Shown piece after piece: positions 1 through 9,624 of a DNA stretch of 64,000 nt; positions within the stretch are counted from its first letter, which is position 1; the number at the start of each line of letters is the position of its first letter. Under the pieces are notes generated by a model that saw only the letters and a program-made list of their open reading frames with translations, was not told where the DNA came from and searched no databases. Both the position numbers and the translations under genes were made by a program. Origin of the DNA: Bradyrhizobium diazoefficiens (GTDB lineage Bacteria > Pseudomonadota > Alphaproteobacteria > Rhizobiales > Xanthobacteraceae); NCBI RefSeq assembly GCF_016599855.1, contig NZ_CP067041.1:3100001-3164000 (forward strand). Reading direction: 5' to 3'.

Positions 1-1
1 T

Positions 2-1822
2 TTCATCTCGACCGCCGGCTTTCAGGACATGCTGCGCATCCGCAACGAAGGACGCTACGATCTCTACGATCTCAATTTGAAATATCCCGACCCGCTCGTG
101 ACGCGTGCCAACAGCTTTGGCGCGGTCGAGCGCATGTCCGCCGACGGCGAGATAATCACGGCACTGGAGGAGGACACGGTCCGCGAGATCTCCGGCCGGT
201 TGCGCGCGGAGGGCATCAAGTCCGTCGCCGTCTGCCTGCTGCACGCCTACAAATATCCTGGTCACGAGCAGCGCATCGCGGCGCTGCTGCGTGAGGAAGA
301 TCCTGAGATCTTCGTGTCGTTGTCGTCAGAGGTTTGTCCTGAGGTCCGCGAGTTCGACCGCGCTTCGACCACTGTCGTCAATGCCTATACCCGGCCACAG
401 ATGTCCGGCCACGTCGCCCATCTCGAACGCGAATTTGCCGCCAAGGGCATTAACCGCCAGGTGCTCTGGATGACTTCGTCGGGCGGCCTGGTGCCGAGCA
501 GCCGCGCGGCCGAATTGCCCGTGCGCCTGATTGAATCAGGGCCGGCGGCCGGCGCCGTTGCCGCCGCCGAGTTTGGCCGCATCGCCGGCGAGGGCAGTGT
601 TTTGTCCTTTGACATGGGCGGCACGACCGCAAAGCTGTGTCTGATCCCGAACGGCGAGCCGACGGTCGGCACCGACCTGGAAGTCGCGCATTACCATCGC
701 TTCCGTAGGGGCTCGGGTTTCCCGTTGAAAATCCAGTCGATCCGCATGATCGAGATCGGAGCCGGCGGGGGCTCGATCGCGGTGAAGAACCCGCTCGGCC
801 TGCTCGACGTTGGACCGCGTTCGGCCGGCGCGCTGCCAGGGCCGGCGGCGTATCAGCGGGGCGGCACGGAGCCGACCGTGACGGACGCCGACATCCTGCT
901 CGGTTACATGGGTACGGAATCCTTCGTCGGTGGTTCCTTCAAGGTCTCCAAGGATGCGGCGCGCGAAGCCATGACTTGGCTCGCCGCCTCGCTTGACGTC
1001 AGCGTGTCGCGCTGCGCCTGGGGTATTCACGACCTCGTCAACGAGTCGATGAGCAAGGCGGCGGCCGTCCACGCGACCGATCTTGGTGTCGACCCGCGCA
1101 GTCTTCCGATGGTCGCATTTGGCGGCGCCGGACCGGTGCATGCTTACGGCATCGCGCGCAAGCTCGGCATCAAGCGCATCATCTGCCCGACGGGAGCCGG
1201 CGTAACCTCGGCGATTGGCCTGCTGATCGCGCCGGTCGCGGTCGATCTCTCCGCGAGCTTCCCGATGCAGGTCGACAATTGGGATTTTGCCGCGATGGAT
1301 CGCCTGCTTGGCGACCTCGCGGGTCAGGGTGAGGAGGTCGTCCGTGCCGCCGGCGTCGCGCCGGAGACGATCACGAACACCTACACCGTGGATATGCGTC
1401 ACGTCGGTCAGGGACACGAGATCACCGTGACGTTGCCTGACCGCAGTCTGCCTCGAGAGAAATTCGTCGAGCAGCTTCTCGGTAATTTCTACAAGCTCTA
1501 CCGTGAACTGTTTGGTCGGATCGTCGCGGGTTCTGCGGTGGAGGTCATTACATGGCGGTTGCGCTCCAGCGGCCAGAAGGACCAGGTCACTCGGCCGCAT
1601 CGTTCGCAAGTGGCGCGAGCGCAAAAGGGCACGCGCCTCGTCTACTTCAGCGAGGCAGGCGGTTTCGCCGATACGCCGGTCTACGATCATTACAAGTTGC
1701 CGGTTGGTGAACGGATCGAGGGACCAGCCATTGTCGAGCAGCGGGAGTCCACCGCGGTGGTCGGACCGAGCGGCACAGCGCACGTCGACATCAACGGCAA
1801 TCTCGTGATCAACATCGCCTGA
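2..1822 (+). CDS. hyuA: Hydantoinase/oxoprolinase subunit A (HyuA family), 5' end outside window
   Basis: The reading frame is open from base 2, so the gene starts upstream of the window; 606 residues are visible. The family couples ATP hydrolysis to ring opening of hydantoins, 5-oxoproline or related cyclic amides, and also supplies the large subunits of acetone/acetophenone carboxylases. Visible family signatures are TAGFQDMLRI at the start, the actin-like phosphate-binding SFDMGGTTAK near base 608, GAGGGSIA near base 760 and FGGAGPVHA near base 1120. Its partner B subunit starts 13 bases downstream, so the two form an operon. The substrate cannot be read from sequence. Confidence 0.93.
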   Translation, partial: FISTAGFQDMLRIRNEGRYDLYDLNLKYPDPLVTRANSFGAVERMSADGEIITALEEDTVREISGRLRAEGIKSVAVCLLHAYKYPGHEQRIAALLREEDPEIFVSLSSEVCPEVREFDRASTTVVNAYTRPQMSGHVAHLEREFAAKGINRQVLWMTSSGGLVPSSRAAELPVRLIESGPAAGAVAAAEFGRIAGEGSVLSFDMGGTTAKLCLIPNGEPTVGTDLEVAHYHRFRRGSGFPLKIQSIRMIEIGAGGGSIAVKNPLGLLDVGPRSAGALPGPAAYQRGGTEPTVTDADILLGYMGTESFVGGSFKVSKDAAREAMTWLAASLDVSVSRCAWGIHDLVNESMSKAAAVHATDLGVDPRSLPMVAFGGAGPVHAYGIARKLGIKRIICPTGAGVTSAIGLLIAPVAVDLSASFPMQVDNWDFAAMDRLLGDLAGQGEEVVRAAGVAPETITNTYTVDMRHVGQGHEITVTLPDRSLPREKFVEQLLGNFYKLYRELFGRIVAGSAVEVITWRLRSSGQKDQVTRPHRSQVARAQKGTRLVYFSEAGGFADTPVYDHYKLPVGERIEGPAIVEQRESTAVVGPSGTAHVDINGNLVINIA

Positions 1823-1835
1823 GGACGACGCCTCC

Positions 1836-3518
1836 ATGCCCATGAACGCTGCCGACTTCAACGATCCGATCAACCTCCAGGTGATGTGGAATCGCCTGAT
1901 CTTCATCGCCGACCAGGCCGACATCGTGCTCGGCCGCACCGCGTTCTCGCCGATCGTGCGCGAGAACCACGACTACGTGACGGTGTTGCTCGACAGTCGC
2001 GGCCGCGCGCTGGCGCAATGCACCTGGTCCATCCCGGTGTTCATCACTTCGCTGCCGGTCGCCGCTCAAAAATACTTCCTGCCCAAATTCCCGGCCGAAA
2101 GCCTCCAGGAAGGCGACGTACTGGCCACTAACGATCCCGAGATCGGCACCGGCCATCTGCCTGACGTCACCATGATCACGCCGATCTTCAAGAATGGCAA
2201 AGTGGTGGCCTATGCCGGTTCGATCGCGCATCTGCCCGACATCGGCGGCGCTCCCTTGCATTCCGAGGCCAGCGACATCTTCGAGGAGGGTATCCGTTTC
2301 CCGATCGTGAAACTGCACAAGGCGGGCGTTCCCAACCAGGATGTTCTCGATATCATCGCGGCCTCCGTTCGCCTGCCGACGGAGGTTATGGGAGATCTCG
2401 AATCCATGGTCGCGGCCAACAACGTCATGGGCCGCGAACTGGTCAAATTCCTCGATGAGTATGATCTCGACGGTATCGATGAATTGGCCGACGCGATCCA
2501 CGCCCGCTCCGAAGCGCAGACCCGTCGCGCGATCCGGCAATGGCCGAACGGCACTTACAGCGCTGAGGTTCTGCTCGACGGTTACGACACCGATGTTACG
2601 CTCAAGGCGTCCGTCATCGTCCGCGAGGATTCCATTCACGTCGATTACACGGGAACATCGGAGCAAATCCTTCACTCGATCAACTGCCGCACCAATTATC
2701 GTTACGCCCATTCGGTCTACGCGCTGAAATGCCTGCTCGATCCGGATACGCCGAACAACGAGGGCTGCATTACGCCGATCACCGACGAGGCGCCGCTCGG
2801 CTCCATCCTCAATCCCGAGCAATGGACGGCCGGCAATTCGCGCAATCTGATCGGCCACGTCATTCCCTCACTGATCTTTAGGGCGTTGGAAGGCGTGGTG
2901 CCGGACAAGGTGATGGGCGACAGCGGCGGCGCGCCAATCTGGGCCGCCAACTGTGTCGGCCGGCGCGATGACGGCTCGCAATACAGCTCGGTGCAGAATT
3001 TCCACGGCGGGCAGGGCGCCCGCGCCGAATTCGACGGTTTGGACACACTGAGCTTCCCGTCCAACTGCAAGGTCACCGCGATCGAGATGTTCGAGATCGC
3101 CGTGCCTGTTCTCACCGAATGCAAGGAGCTGATCCCGGACTCTGGCGGCGCCGGTAAGAGCCGCGGCGGCCTCGGCCAGCGCGTCGTGCTGCGCAATCTC
3201 GGCCGTAACCCGATGAATATCTACCTGGCGTCCGAGCGCGTGCGCCATCCCTGCTTCGGTGTCGTCAGCGGAAAGTCCGGCAGCGCGGGCAAGGTTTTCA
3301 GGAACGGCGAGCCGCAATTTCCCAAGGGCAAGGTGGTTCTGAAGACGGGAGACCGCTTGGAGGTCGAGACACCCGGCGGCGGCGGATGGGGGAAAACGTC
3401 CGAGCGCAGCGCGGCATCGATCGAACTCGACCTTGCGGAGGGCTTGATCACGCCGGCGGCTGCGCGGCAGATTTACGGCCATCAACGCTCGAGCCTGGCG
3501 GCGACCGCCGCCGAATAG
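1836..3518 (+). CDS. hyuB: Hydantoinase/oxoprolinase subunit B (HyuB family)
   Basis: A 560-residue cytoplasmic protein of the HyuB/OplaH-C family, the usual length for the separate B subunit. Recognisable segments are the N-terminal DPINLQVMWNRL, the SPIVREN..DYVT stretch, LATNDPEIGTGHLPDV, and a Gly-rich C terminus (SGGAGKSRGGLGQ and ETPGGGGWG). It forms the hydrolase complex with the A subunit encoded directly upstream. Two more catabolic genes follow with gaps of 7 and 13 bases, so it lies in the middle of a co-transcribed catabolic operon. The family is certain, the exact substrate is not. Confidence 0.93.
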   Translation: MPMNAADFNDPINLQVMWNRLIFIADQADIVLGRTAFSPIVRENHDYVTVLLDSRGRALAQCTWSIPVFITSLPVAAQKYFLPKFPAESLQEGDVLATNDPEIGTGHLPDVTMITPIFKNGKVVAYAGSIAHLPDIGGAPLHSEASDIFEEGIRFPIVKLHKAGVPNQDVLDIIAASVRLPTEVMGDLESMVAANNVMGRELVKFLDEYDLDGIDELADAIHARSEAQTRRAIRQWPNGTYSAEVLLDGYDTDVTLKASVIVREDSIHVDYTGTSEQILHSINCRTNYRYAHSVYALKCLLDPDTPNNEGCITPITDEAPLGSILNPEQWTAGNSRNLIGHVIPSLIFRALEGVVPDKVMGDSGGAPIWAANCVGRRDDGSQYSSVQNFHGGQGARAEFDGLDTLSFPSNCKVTAIEMFEIAVPVLTECKELIPDSGGAGKSRGGLGQRVVLRNLGRNPMNIYLASERVRHPCFGVVSGKSGSAGKVFRNGEPQFPKGKVVLKTGDRLEVETPGGGGWGKTSERSAASIELDLAEGLITPAAARQIYGHQRSSLAATAAE

Positions 3519-3525
3519 GAAAGCC

Positions 3526-4329
3526 ATGGGCCTGCTTGACGGAAAGATCGCGCTCGTTACGGGCGCGGGAACTGGGATCGGACGCGAGAGCGCAATCCTG
3601 CTCGCGCGGGAAGGCGCAACGGTCGTCCTTACGGGACGCCGCATCGCGCCGCTGGAGGACGTCGCGTCCCTGATCGCGAAGGCGGGCGGCAAGGCTGTCG
3701 CGCGTGCGTTTGACCTGGTGTCGCGGGATGCGATCTTTGAGACGGTTGCCTGGGTGAAGAGCCACGTCGGGCCGGTCGACATTCTCGTCAATAACGCCGG
3801 CAGCGCCAGCAAGGTGCTGAATGCGCGTTTCATCAGCGAAGCTGAGTGGAACGCCACGGTTAATGTCAACCTCACAGCGGTGTTCAATCTGACCCAGGCC
3901 GTGCTTGAGGACATGATTGCCAGGCAGGAGGGCACGATTATCACCGTGTCGTCGCTCGCGGTCGTCAATCCGAACCTGCTCGGCGGCGCGGCCTATGGTG
4001 CGGCCAAAGCCGGCGTGAAGAATTTCATGGCCTTTCTGCACAACACCTATAGGAATCAGGGTATCCGCGCGACGACCATCCTGCCCGGCGAGACCGATAC
4101 GCCGATCATGGACAATCGCGCGCGGCCGCCGCTCGAAGGCGAGCGGGCCGTGATGCTCAATCCGCATGACGTCGCGCGCGCGGTGCTGCTCTGCGCCAGT
4201 CTGCAAAAGGGCGCCGTGATCCCCGAGCTGCACATCTGTCCGACCTTCATGCGCGACACCTCCGCCGATATCGAAGCGGCCCGCTGGGTCGGCGCGCCCG
4301 AAGGCCTCAGCGACAAGCCGAAGAATTGA
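3526..4329 (+). CDS. SDR family NAD(P)-dependent oxidoreductase
   Basis: A 267-residue classical short-chain dehydrogenase. It has the Rossmann TGxxxGIG signature (VTGAGTGIG, residues about 11-19), the NNAGS structural motif, a catalytic Ser in VSSLAVV and the YGAAKAG catalytic Tyr-Lys pair. It starts 7 bases after hyuB and ends 13 bases before an aldolase gene, so it is probably a step in the same pathway, oxidising or reducing a hydroxy/keto intermediate. Substrate unknown. Confidence 0.9.
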   Translation: MGLLDGKIALVTGAGTGIGRESAILLAREGATVVLTGRRIAPLEDVASLIAKAGGKAVARAFDLVSRDAIFETVAWVKSHVGPVDILVNNAGSASKVLNARFISEAEWNATVNVNLTAVFNLTQAVLEDMIARQEGTIITVSSLAVVNPNLLGGAAYGAAKAGVKNFMAFLHNTYRNQGIRATTILPGETDTPIMDNRARPPLEGERAVMLNPHDVARAVLLCASLQKGAVIPELHICPTFMRDTSADIEAARWVGAPEGLSDKPKN

Positions 4330-4342
4330 GAAAGGATCTCCC

Positions 4343-5044
4343 ATGAACGGAGCCAAATTGCGCGAGCGCCTTGCCAGGGGCGAGGCGGTCACCATGTTCA
4401 CGCCGCATCATGCGTCATCGGGCCTCGCCGTCCGTTTGGTCGAGCTCGGTGCGGACGCGATCTTCGTCGATTGCGAGCACGGCACCTGGAGCTTCGAGAA
4501 TGTCCGCGTGACCGCGCAGGCGATCCGCGGCGCGGGCGGTGCGGCGATCGTCCGCCCGCACTCCCATGAGCGGCCGCTCCTGATCCGCTATCTCAATGCC
4601 GGCGCCGACGGCCTGATGGTGCCGATGGTGGATACCGCGGACCAGGCGCGCGCCATCGTCGACGCGGTGCGGTATGCCTGCCCAGCCGACTGCGAGAAGC
4701 GGCTGGTCATCGCCATGATCGAGACGCCGAAGGCGGTCGACAACATCCAAGAGTTGCTCGCGGTCGAAGGGATCGATGTCTTCTTCATCGGGCCCGGCGA
4801 CCTGTCGCAGAACATGGGCTATCCGCCGGCACCGCCGTTCGGTCAGCCGCGGCCGCAGGCCGTGATGGAACGGGTTGCCGATGCGGTGAAGAAGATCCGA
4901 GCGGCCGGCAAGGTGGCAGGAACGCTCGTGACGTCGGACGAACTGCCGTCATGGCTCGAGCAGGGTGTGCGGTATTTCTACATCCACTCCGATCCGTTCC
5001 TGCGTGTCGGGTTGGCCGGCGTCAAGAAGCTGCTCGCGCGTTGA
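4343..5044 (+). CDS. HpcH/HpaI-type aldolase/citrate lyase family protein
   Basis: A 233-residue TIM-barrel aldolase of the HpcH/HpaI (2-keto-3-deoxy acid/4-hydroxy-2-oxoacid aldolase) family. Conserved pieces are FVDCEHGTWSFENV (metal and base region), the Arg in IVRPH, NAGADGLMVPMV, and FIGPGDLSQNMG. These class II enzymes use a divalent metal to split hydroxy-oxo acids into pyruvate and an aldehyde. It is slightly shorter than the usual 250-260 residues at the C terminus. It sits between two SDR genes, so it may cleave an intermediate of this operon. Confidence 0.87.
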   Translation: MNGAKLRERLARGEAVTMFTPHHASSGLAVRLVELGADAIFVDCEHGTWSFENVRVTAQAIRGAGGAAIVRPHSHERPLLIRYLNAGADGLMVPMVDTADQARAIVDAVRYACPADCEKRLVIAMIETPKAVDNIQELLAVEGIDVFFIGPGDLSQNMGYPPAPPFGQPRPQAVMERVADAVKKIRAAGKVAGTLVTSDELPSWLEQGVRYFYIHSDPFLRVGLAGVKKLLAR

Positions 5045-5081
5045 GCGCGGACGCCGCGGCCCGTGCTGCGGGAGGAACACC

Positions 5082-5849
5082 ATGGCATTCGAACTGTTCA
5101 ATCTTGCCGGCCGACGGGCGCTGGTTACGGGGTCGTCGCAAGGGATCGGGCTTGCGATCGCGCGCGGGCTGGCTGCGCATGGCGCCTCCGTGGTGCTGAA
5201 TGGACGCGATCGCAACAAATTGGATGCGGCTGCGGCAAGCGTCAGAGCCTGCGGTCACGATGTCGCAGTGACGAGCTTCGATGTAACCCGCGCCGAGGCC
5301 GTTCGCGGCGGAATCTTACGCATTGAGCAAGCGATCGGGCCGATCGATATTCTTGTCAATAATGCCGGCATGCAATTCCGCGCCCCGTTGGAGGAATTTC
5401 CGGTGGAGAAGTGGGATGAATTGCTAACGACCAACGTCTCCAGCGCCTTCTACGTCGGCCAAGCGGTCGCGCGCCACATGATCCCGCGTGGCAAAGGCAA
5501 GATCATCAACATCGCGTCGGTTCAGAGTGAATTGGCGCGGCCCGGGATTGCGCCGTACACAGCGACCAAAGGGGCGATCAAGAATCTGACCCGCGGCATG
5601 TGCGCCGATTGGGCCAAGCACGGTCTCCAGGTCAATGCGATCGCGCCTGGCTATTTCAAGACTCCCTTGAATCAGGCCCTGGTAGACAATCCCGAATTCT
5701 CGGCTTGGCTCGAGAAGCGGACACCCGCGTCACGATGGGGCAGTGTCGACGAGCTCATTGGTGCCGCCGTGTTCCTGTCGGGCGAGGCGTCGTCCTTCGT
5801 CAACGGGCATACGCTCTACGTCGATGGCGGGATCACGACCTGTCTGTAG
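5082..5849 (+). CDS. SDR family oxidoreductase (gluconate 5-dehydrogenase-like)
   Basis: A 255-residue SDR. The ATG at 5082 is chosen because GGAGG lies at 5071-5075 and it places the Rossmann motif VTGSSQGIG at the usual distance; the frame is open further upstream but that would overlap the aldolase. NNAGM, the Ser of INIASVQS and the YTATKGA Tyr/Lys are present, and the end (GHTLYVDGGITT) is typical of the gluconate 5-dehydrogenase/3-oxoacyl reductase branch. Likely the second redox step in the upstream operon. Confidence 0.88.
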   Translation: MAFELFNLAGRRALVTGSSQGIGLAIARGLAAHGASVVLNGRDRNKLDAAAASVRACGHDVAVTSFDVTRAEAVRGGILRIEQAIGPIDILVNNAGMQFRAPLEEFPVEKWDELLTTNVSSAFYVGQAVARHMIPRGKGKIINIASVQSELARPGIAPYTATKGAIKNLTRGMCADWAKHGLQVNAIAPGYFKTPLNQALVDNPEFSAWLEKRTPASRWGSVDELIGAAVFLSGEASSFVNGHTLYVDGGITTCL

Positions 5850-5914
5850 GCGATGGTCAATCGCTGCTCAACAAATTGCACGCTCCCTGACCGGACTTGA
5901 AAGGACGCCGCATT

Positions 5915-6859
5915 ATGCCGATGAAGCCCGAAGTGTTGATGATCGGACCCTATCCCATCTGGGACATGGAGGATCTCGACGCACGCTATGTGGTGCACAA
6001 GCTGTGGGAGGCGGCGGATGGCGATCGCATGATCCAGGCCTATCGCGGCACGATCCGGGCGATCGCTACCCGCGGCGAGCTCGGCGCATCGGCCGACCTC
6101 ATGAAGCGGCTGCCGGCGCTTGAGATCGTGTCGTGCTATGGCGTCGGCACCGACGCCATAGATCTAGCCCATGCGAGGGCGAACGGGATCCGGGTGACCA
6201 ATACGCCGGACGTGCTAACCGCTGATGTCGCCGACATGGCCGTTGGTCTTTTGCTGACAGCTGCAAGGAAGATACCGCAGGCCGACCGGTTCGTGCGCGA
6301 GGGGGAGTGGCCCAACGGGAATATGCCGCTCGTGACCCGCGTCAGCGGCAAGACTGTCGGTATCGTCGGAATGGGACGCGTCGGCGCGGCGGTCGCAAGG
6401 CGGCTGGCCGCCTTCGATTGCGAGATCGCATATTTTGACGCCTCCCGACGCGCGGATCTACCTTACACCTTCGTCGCGGATCTGGTCGAATTGGCTCGCC
6501 GCGCCGAATTCCTGATCGTGACGCTTGCTGGCGGCGAGGCCACGAAAGGCATTATCGACGCTGGCGTGCTTGAGGCGCTCGGGCCGGACGGCATTCTCAT
6601 CAACGTCTCGCGAGGATCGACCGTCGACGAAAAGGCGCTCCTCAGTGCCCTCGAGGCGAGGGTGATCAAGGCGGCTGGTCTGGACGTATTCTGGAACGAG
6701 CCGAACATCGATGAACGGCTCAAGGTCCTCGATAACGCCATCCTTCAACCGCACCATGCCTCGGGTACGGTGGAGACACGGCGGGCCATGGGGAAGCTGG
6801 TGCGGGACAATCTTGCCGCGCATTTCTCGGGCGCCGCGCTAATCACACGCGTCCTCTGA
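5915..6859 (+). CDS. D-isomer 2-hydroxyacid dehydrogenase family protein
   Basis: A 314-residue NAD-dependent 2-hydroxyacid (glyoxylate/hydroxypyruvate class) dehydrogenase. The ATG at 5915 is preferred over an in-frame TTG at 5897 because an AAAGGA element lies about nine bases upstream and the protein then begins MPMKPEVLMIGP. Visible features are CYGVGTDAIDL, the GIVGMGRVG dinucleotide site, catalytic Arg in NVSRGSTVDE, Glu in the FWNEPN region and His in LQPHHASGT. It reduces a glyoxylate-like or hydroxypyruvate-like acid, consistent with the preceding aldolase. Confidence 0.88.
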   Translation: MPMKPEVLMIGPYPIWDMEDLDARYVVHKLWEAADGDRMIQAYRGTIRAIATRGELGASADLMKRLPALEIVSCYGVGTDAIDLAHARANGIRVTNTPDVLTADVADMAVGLLLTAARKIPQADRFVREGEWPNGNMPLVTRVSGKTVGIVGMGRVGAAVARRLAAFDCEIAYFDASRRADLPYTFVADLVELARRAEFLIVTLAGGEATKGIIDAGVLEALGPDGILINVSRGSTVDEKALLSALEARVIKAAGLDVFWNEPNIDERLKVLDNAILQPHHASGTVETRRAMGKLVRDNLAAHFSGAALITRVL

Positions 6860-6869
6860 GGAGAAGGCG

Positions 6870-7901
6870 ATGAAAGCCGTCGTCATTCACGCCGCTCGCG
6901 ATCTCCGTGTTGAGGACCGCGAACCGGAAACGCCGGGACCGGGTCAGGTCGAAGTGGCTATCGAAGCAGGCGGCATCTGTGGCTCCGACCTGCACTACTT
7001 CAATCACGGTGGCTTCGGCACGGTGCGGATTCGGGAGCCGATGATCTTGGGCCACGAAATAGCAGGCACGATCAAGGCGACCGGCGCCGTCGTGTCCAAA
7101 TTCGCGGCGGGTGATCGGGTGGTGATTTCGCCGAGCAGGCCTTGCAATGGTTGTGACTACTGCCTGCGCGGCCAGCAGAATCAGTGCCTGAATATGCGCT
7201 TCTATGGCAGCGCCATGCCAACGCCGCACATCCAAGGGGCGTTCCGGCAGCGCCTTGTTGCTGAGGAGTGGCAATGTCACAAGGTCAGTGACGGCATTTC
7301 GATAAACGAGGCCGCCTTTGCTGAACCTTTCGCCGTGACATTGCATGCGGTTGCGCGGGCCGGGTCATTGCTCGGCAAGCGTGTTCTGGTCACCGGCTGT
7401 GGCCCTATCGGCGCCTTGACAATCATTGCGGCACGCGCCCACGGAGCGCGGGAGATCGTCGCGACGGACGTTATGGATCCAGTCTTGACCAAGGCGGAAC
7501 AAGTCGGAGCCGATCGCACCATCAATGTTGCGACCCATCCGGAGCGGCTAGGTGCCTACGCGGCCAACAAGGGCTACTTCGACGTGCATTTCGAAGCTTC
7601 CGGGAACGAGCGCGCCATCCGTTCGGGGCTTGAGGTCCTAAAGCCACGAGGCGTGCTGCTGCAACTTGGCCTCGGCGGCGACGTTTCCATTCCGCAGAAC
7701 GTCGTAGTCGCCAAGGAGATTGAGGTTCGCGGGACTTTCAGATTCCATGAAGAGTTCGGTGTCGCTGTCGACCTCATCAATCGACGAGCCGTCGCTGTGA
7801 AGCCCCTACTGACAGGCTGCTACGGGCTAGACGAGGTGCAAACGGCCTTCAACGTTGCAGGAGATCGAAGCCGGTCGATGAAGGTTCAATTGAGCTTCTG
7901 A
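6870..7901 (+). CDS. Zinc-dependent alcohol dehydrogenase (L-idonate 5-dehydrogenase-like)
   Basis: A 343-residue medium-chain dehydrogenase. Catalytic zinc ligands are seen in GGICGSDLHYF (Cys) and GHE (His, Glu). The structural-zinc lobe has four Cys in the CNGCDYCLRGQQNQC stretch, and the NAD site is VTGCGPIGAL. The overall pattern matches L-idonate/sorbitol dehydrogenase-like proteins. It starts 10 bases after the hydroxyacid dehydrogenase and is the last tight member of the first operon. Polyol or hydroxy-acid oxidation is inferred. Confidence 0.87.
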   Translation: MKAVVIHAARDLRVEDREPETPGPGQVEVAIEAGGICGSDLHYFNHGGFGTVRIREPMILGHEIAGTIKATGAVVSKFAAGDRVVISPSRPCNGCDYCLRGQQNQCLNMRFYGSAMPTPHIQGAFRQRLVAEEWQCHKVSDGISINEAAFAEPFAVTLHAVARAGSLLGKRVLVTGCGPIGALTIIAARAHGAREIVATDVMDPVLTKAEQVGADRTINVATHPERLGAYAANKGYFDVHFEASGNERAIRSGLEVLKPRGVLLQLGLGGDVSIPQNVVVAKEIEVRGTFRFHEEFGVAVDLINRRAVAVKPLLTGCYGLDEVQTAFNVAGDRSRSMKVQLSF

Positions 7902-7989
7902 AGAATTGCCGTCTGTTGGTTGCGGCCGTCAATGGCAACGCAGGGTAGCAGCGAACATTCAGCTCATTTACTCTCGAAGGAAATCCGAC

Positions 7990-9249
7990 ATGAGCATCTA
8001 CAGCGGGCCCGTTTTTGCGATGGCGCGAGAGCAGTTTCAGCTTGTTGCCGATCACATCGGGATCGAAGAAGAGGCGCGCGACCGCCTGCTGTATCCCAAA
8101 CGAGCGATCGCCGTCTCGATTCCAGTCAACATGGATGGCGGACAAACAAGGGTCTTCCAGGGCTATCGCGTTCAGCATCACCTGACGCTCGGGCCAACCA
8201 AAGGCGGAACTCGTTTTTCGCCAGACCTCGATGTCGGCGAGGTCGCGGCTCTGGCGATCTGGATGAGTTGGAAATGCGCGTTGGCAGGGCTGCCTTACGG
8301 TGGCGCGAAGGGCGGCGTCGCCTGCGATCCGCAAAAACTCTCTCTGCGCGAACTGGAGGCCGTCAGTCGCCGGTACATGCAGGAGATGATACCGTTCGTC
8401 GGGCCAAACACAGACGTGATGGCACCCGATATGGGGACGAACGAACAAGTCATGGCCTGGTTCATGGACACCTACTCCATGTACAAGGGGCACGCGATCA
8501 ATGAGATTGTCACAGGCAAGCCAGTCGCCATTGGTGGCACCGCCGGACGGCGGGAAGCAACAGGGCGCGGTGTCGCGCACCTCGTCAAGCGTGCGCTCGA
8601 GCAGGTCCAGCTCAGTCCCTCCAATGCGACGGCAAACGTGCAGGGCTTCGGTAACGTCGGTAGCGTTTCAGCCCATATTCTTGCTCGAGAGATGGGCGTG
8701 AAAATCGTCGGCCTGGGCGATCACACGGCCGCTTTTTACGATGCCGCCGGCCTGCCGTTAGACGCAATCGAACGGTACGTCAGAGAGCACAGAAACCTGG
8801 CGGGCTGGTCCAAGGAATCGGCGATCGATCCCTCTGAATTATTGACCCGCAAGTGTGACATTCTAGTCCCCGCCGCGACCGAACAGGTGATCACAGCAGC
8901 CAATGCTTCGGGTCTTTCGTGTCGAATCCTGGCCGAGGGTGCGAACGGGCCCACGACGCCGGACGCCGATGCGATCATCGAACAACGGGGAGACATTTTC
9001 GTAATCCCCGACATCCTCTGCAATTCCGGCGGGGTGATCGTTTCCTATTTTGAATGGGTTCAGGACTTGCAGCGGCTGTTCTGGACCGAGAAGGAGGTCA
9101 ATGAACGATTGAAAGAGATCCTGGATGTGACTTTCGATCGAGTCATTCGGCGCGCCCGTCAGGATGGCGTTTCCCATCGTATGGCTGCCATGACAATAGG
9201 CGTTGAGAAGGTCCGCGAAGGGAAGAAGTTGCGTGGGCTGTTTCCGTAG
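7990..9249 (+). CDS. Glu/Leu/Phe/Val family amino-acid dehydrogenase
   Basis: A 419-residue NAD(P)-dependent glutamate-dehydrogenase-class enzyme, the usual size for the small hexameric type. The ATG at 7990 follows a GAAGGAAA ribosome site; the open frame upstream is not supported. Family motifs are GPTKGGTRF, the catalytic-lysine region LPYGGAKGGV, PDMGTNEQVMAW and the second-domain nucleotide site VQGFGNVGS. It deaminates an amino acid to a 2-oxo acid. Placed 88 bases after the alcohol dehydrogenase, it may use the amino acid released by the hydantoin-type pathway. Confidence 0.9.
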   Translation: MSIYSGPVFAMAREQFQLVADHIGIEEEARDRLLYPKRAIAVSIPVNMDGGQTRVFQGYRVQHHLTLGPTKGGTRFSPDLDVGEVAALAIWMSWKCALAGLPYGGAKGGVACDPQKLSLRELEAVSRRYMQEMIPFVGPNTDVMAPDMGTNEQVMAWFMDTYSMYKGHAINEIVTGKPVAIGGTAGRREATGRGVAHLVKRALEQVQLSPSNATANVQGFGNVGSVSAHILAREMGVKIVGLGDHTAAFYDAAGLPLDAIERYVREHRNLAGWSKESAIDPSELLTRKCDILVPAATEQVITAANASGLSCRILAEGANGPTTPDADAIIEQRGDIFVIPDILCNSGGVIVSYFEWVQDLQRLFWTEKEVNERLKEILDVTFDRVIRRARQDGVSHRMAAMTIGVEKVREGKKLRGLFP

Positions 9250-9624
9250 CTCACCCACGGTTTTACTTACGCGTCTCTGTGCACCACTCGCTGGAATGAG
9301 GCAGAGCAGGAGTCTTCAGGCCAGGACCTTCATTCGAAGCCCGCATCTCCCAAGCCGCAAAAGGACTGGAAGAGCAGGCTTTCCGATTGCCGCCCGGCTA
9401 AAAGGGCGCGACTTATGAACGTCCGATCACGTTTGCGACTGGCTTTCGTCGCTTGGTCTGCAAACATCTAAGTGAAACTAAGCCCGCGAAGAGCGGGCTT
9501 TAAGTTCTGCCGGGACAATATCGGCGGGTATGGGTTAAGCGGGCATCTGGAGAAGTTGCGCTCTCTATCGAAACGGCTAGGTCGTCAAGTCATGGTCGGT
9601 GTACGCAATAAGACCGGTCTATCG
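9250..9624. other. Intergenic region between dehydrogenase and convergent LysR gene
   Basis: This stretch of about 375 bases has no convincing gene; a 70-residue frame at 9472-9684 has no ribosome site or family signature and overlaps the LysR 3' end. The only structure seen is the hairpin at 9481-9499, listed separately. Confidence 0.6.
9481..9501. terminator. Terminator-like hairpin between convergent genes
   Basis: A perfect 7-bp stem (AGCCCGC/GCGGGCT) with a five-base GAAGA loop is followed by TTTAAGTT. It lies downstream of the amino-acid dehydrogenase and beyond the 3' end of the LysR gene, so it could end either transcript. The T tract is short, so strength is uncertain. Confidence 0.5.

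Noticed and set aside
536..1939. 467-residue minus-strand open frame over hyuA
   Set aside because: It mirrors the third-codon GC bias of hyuA, has no ribosome site or family signature, and overlaps a certain gene completely.
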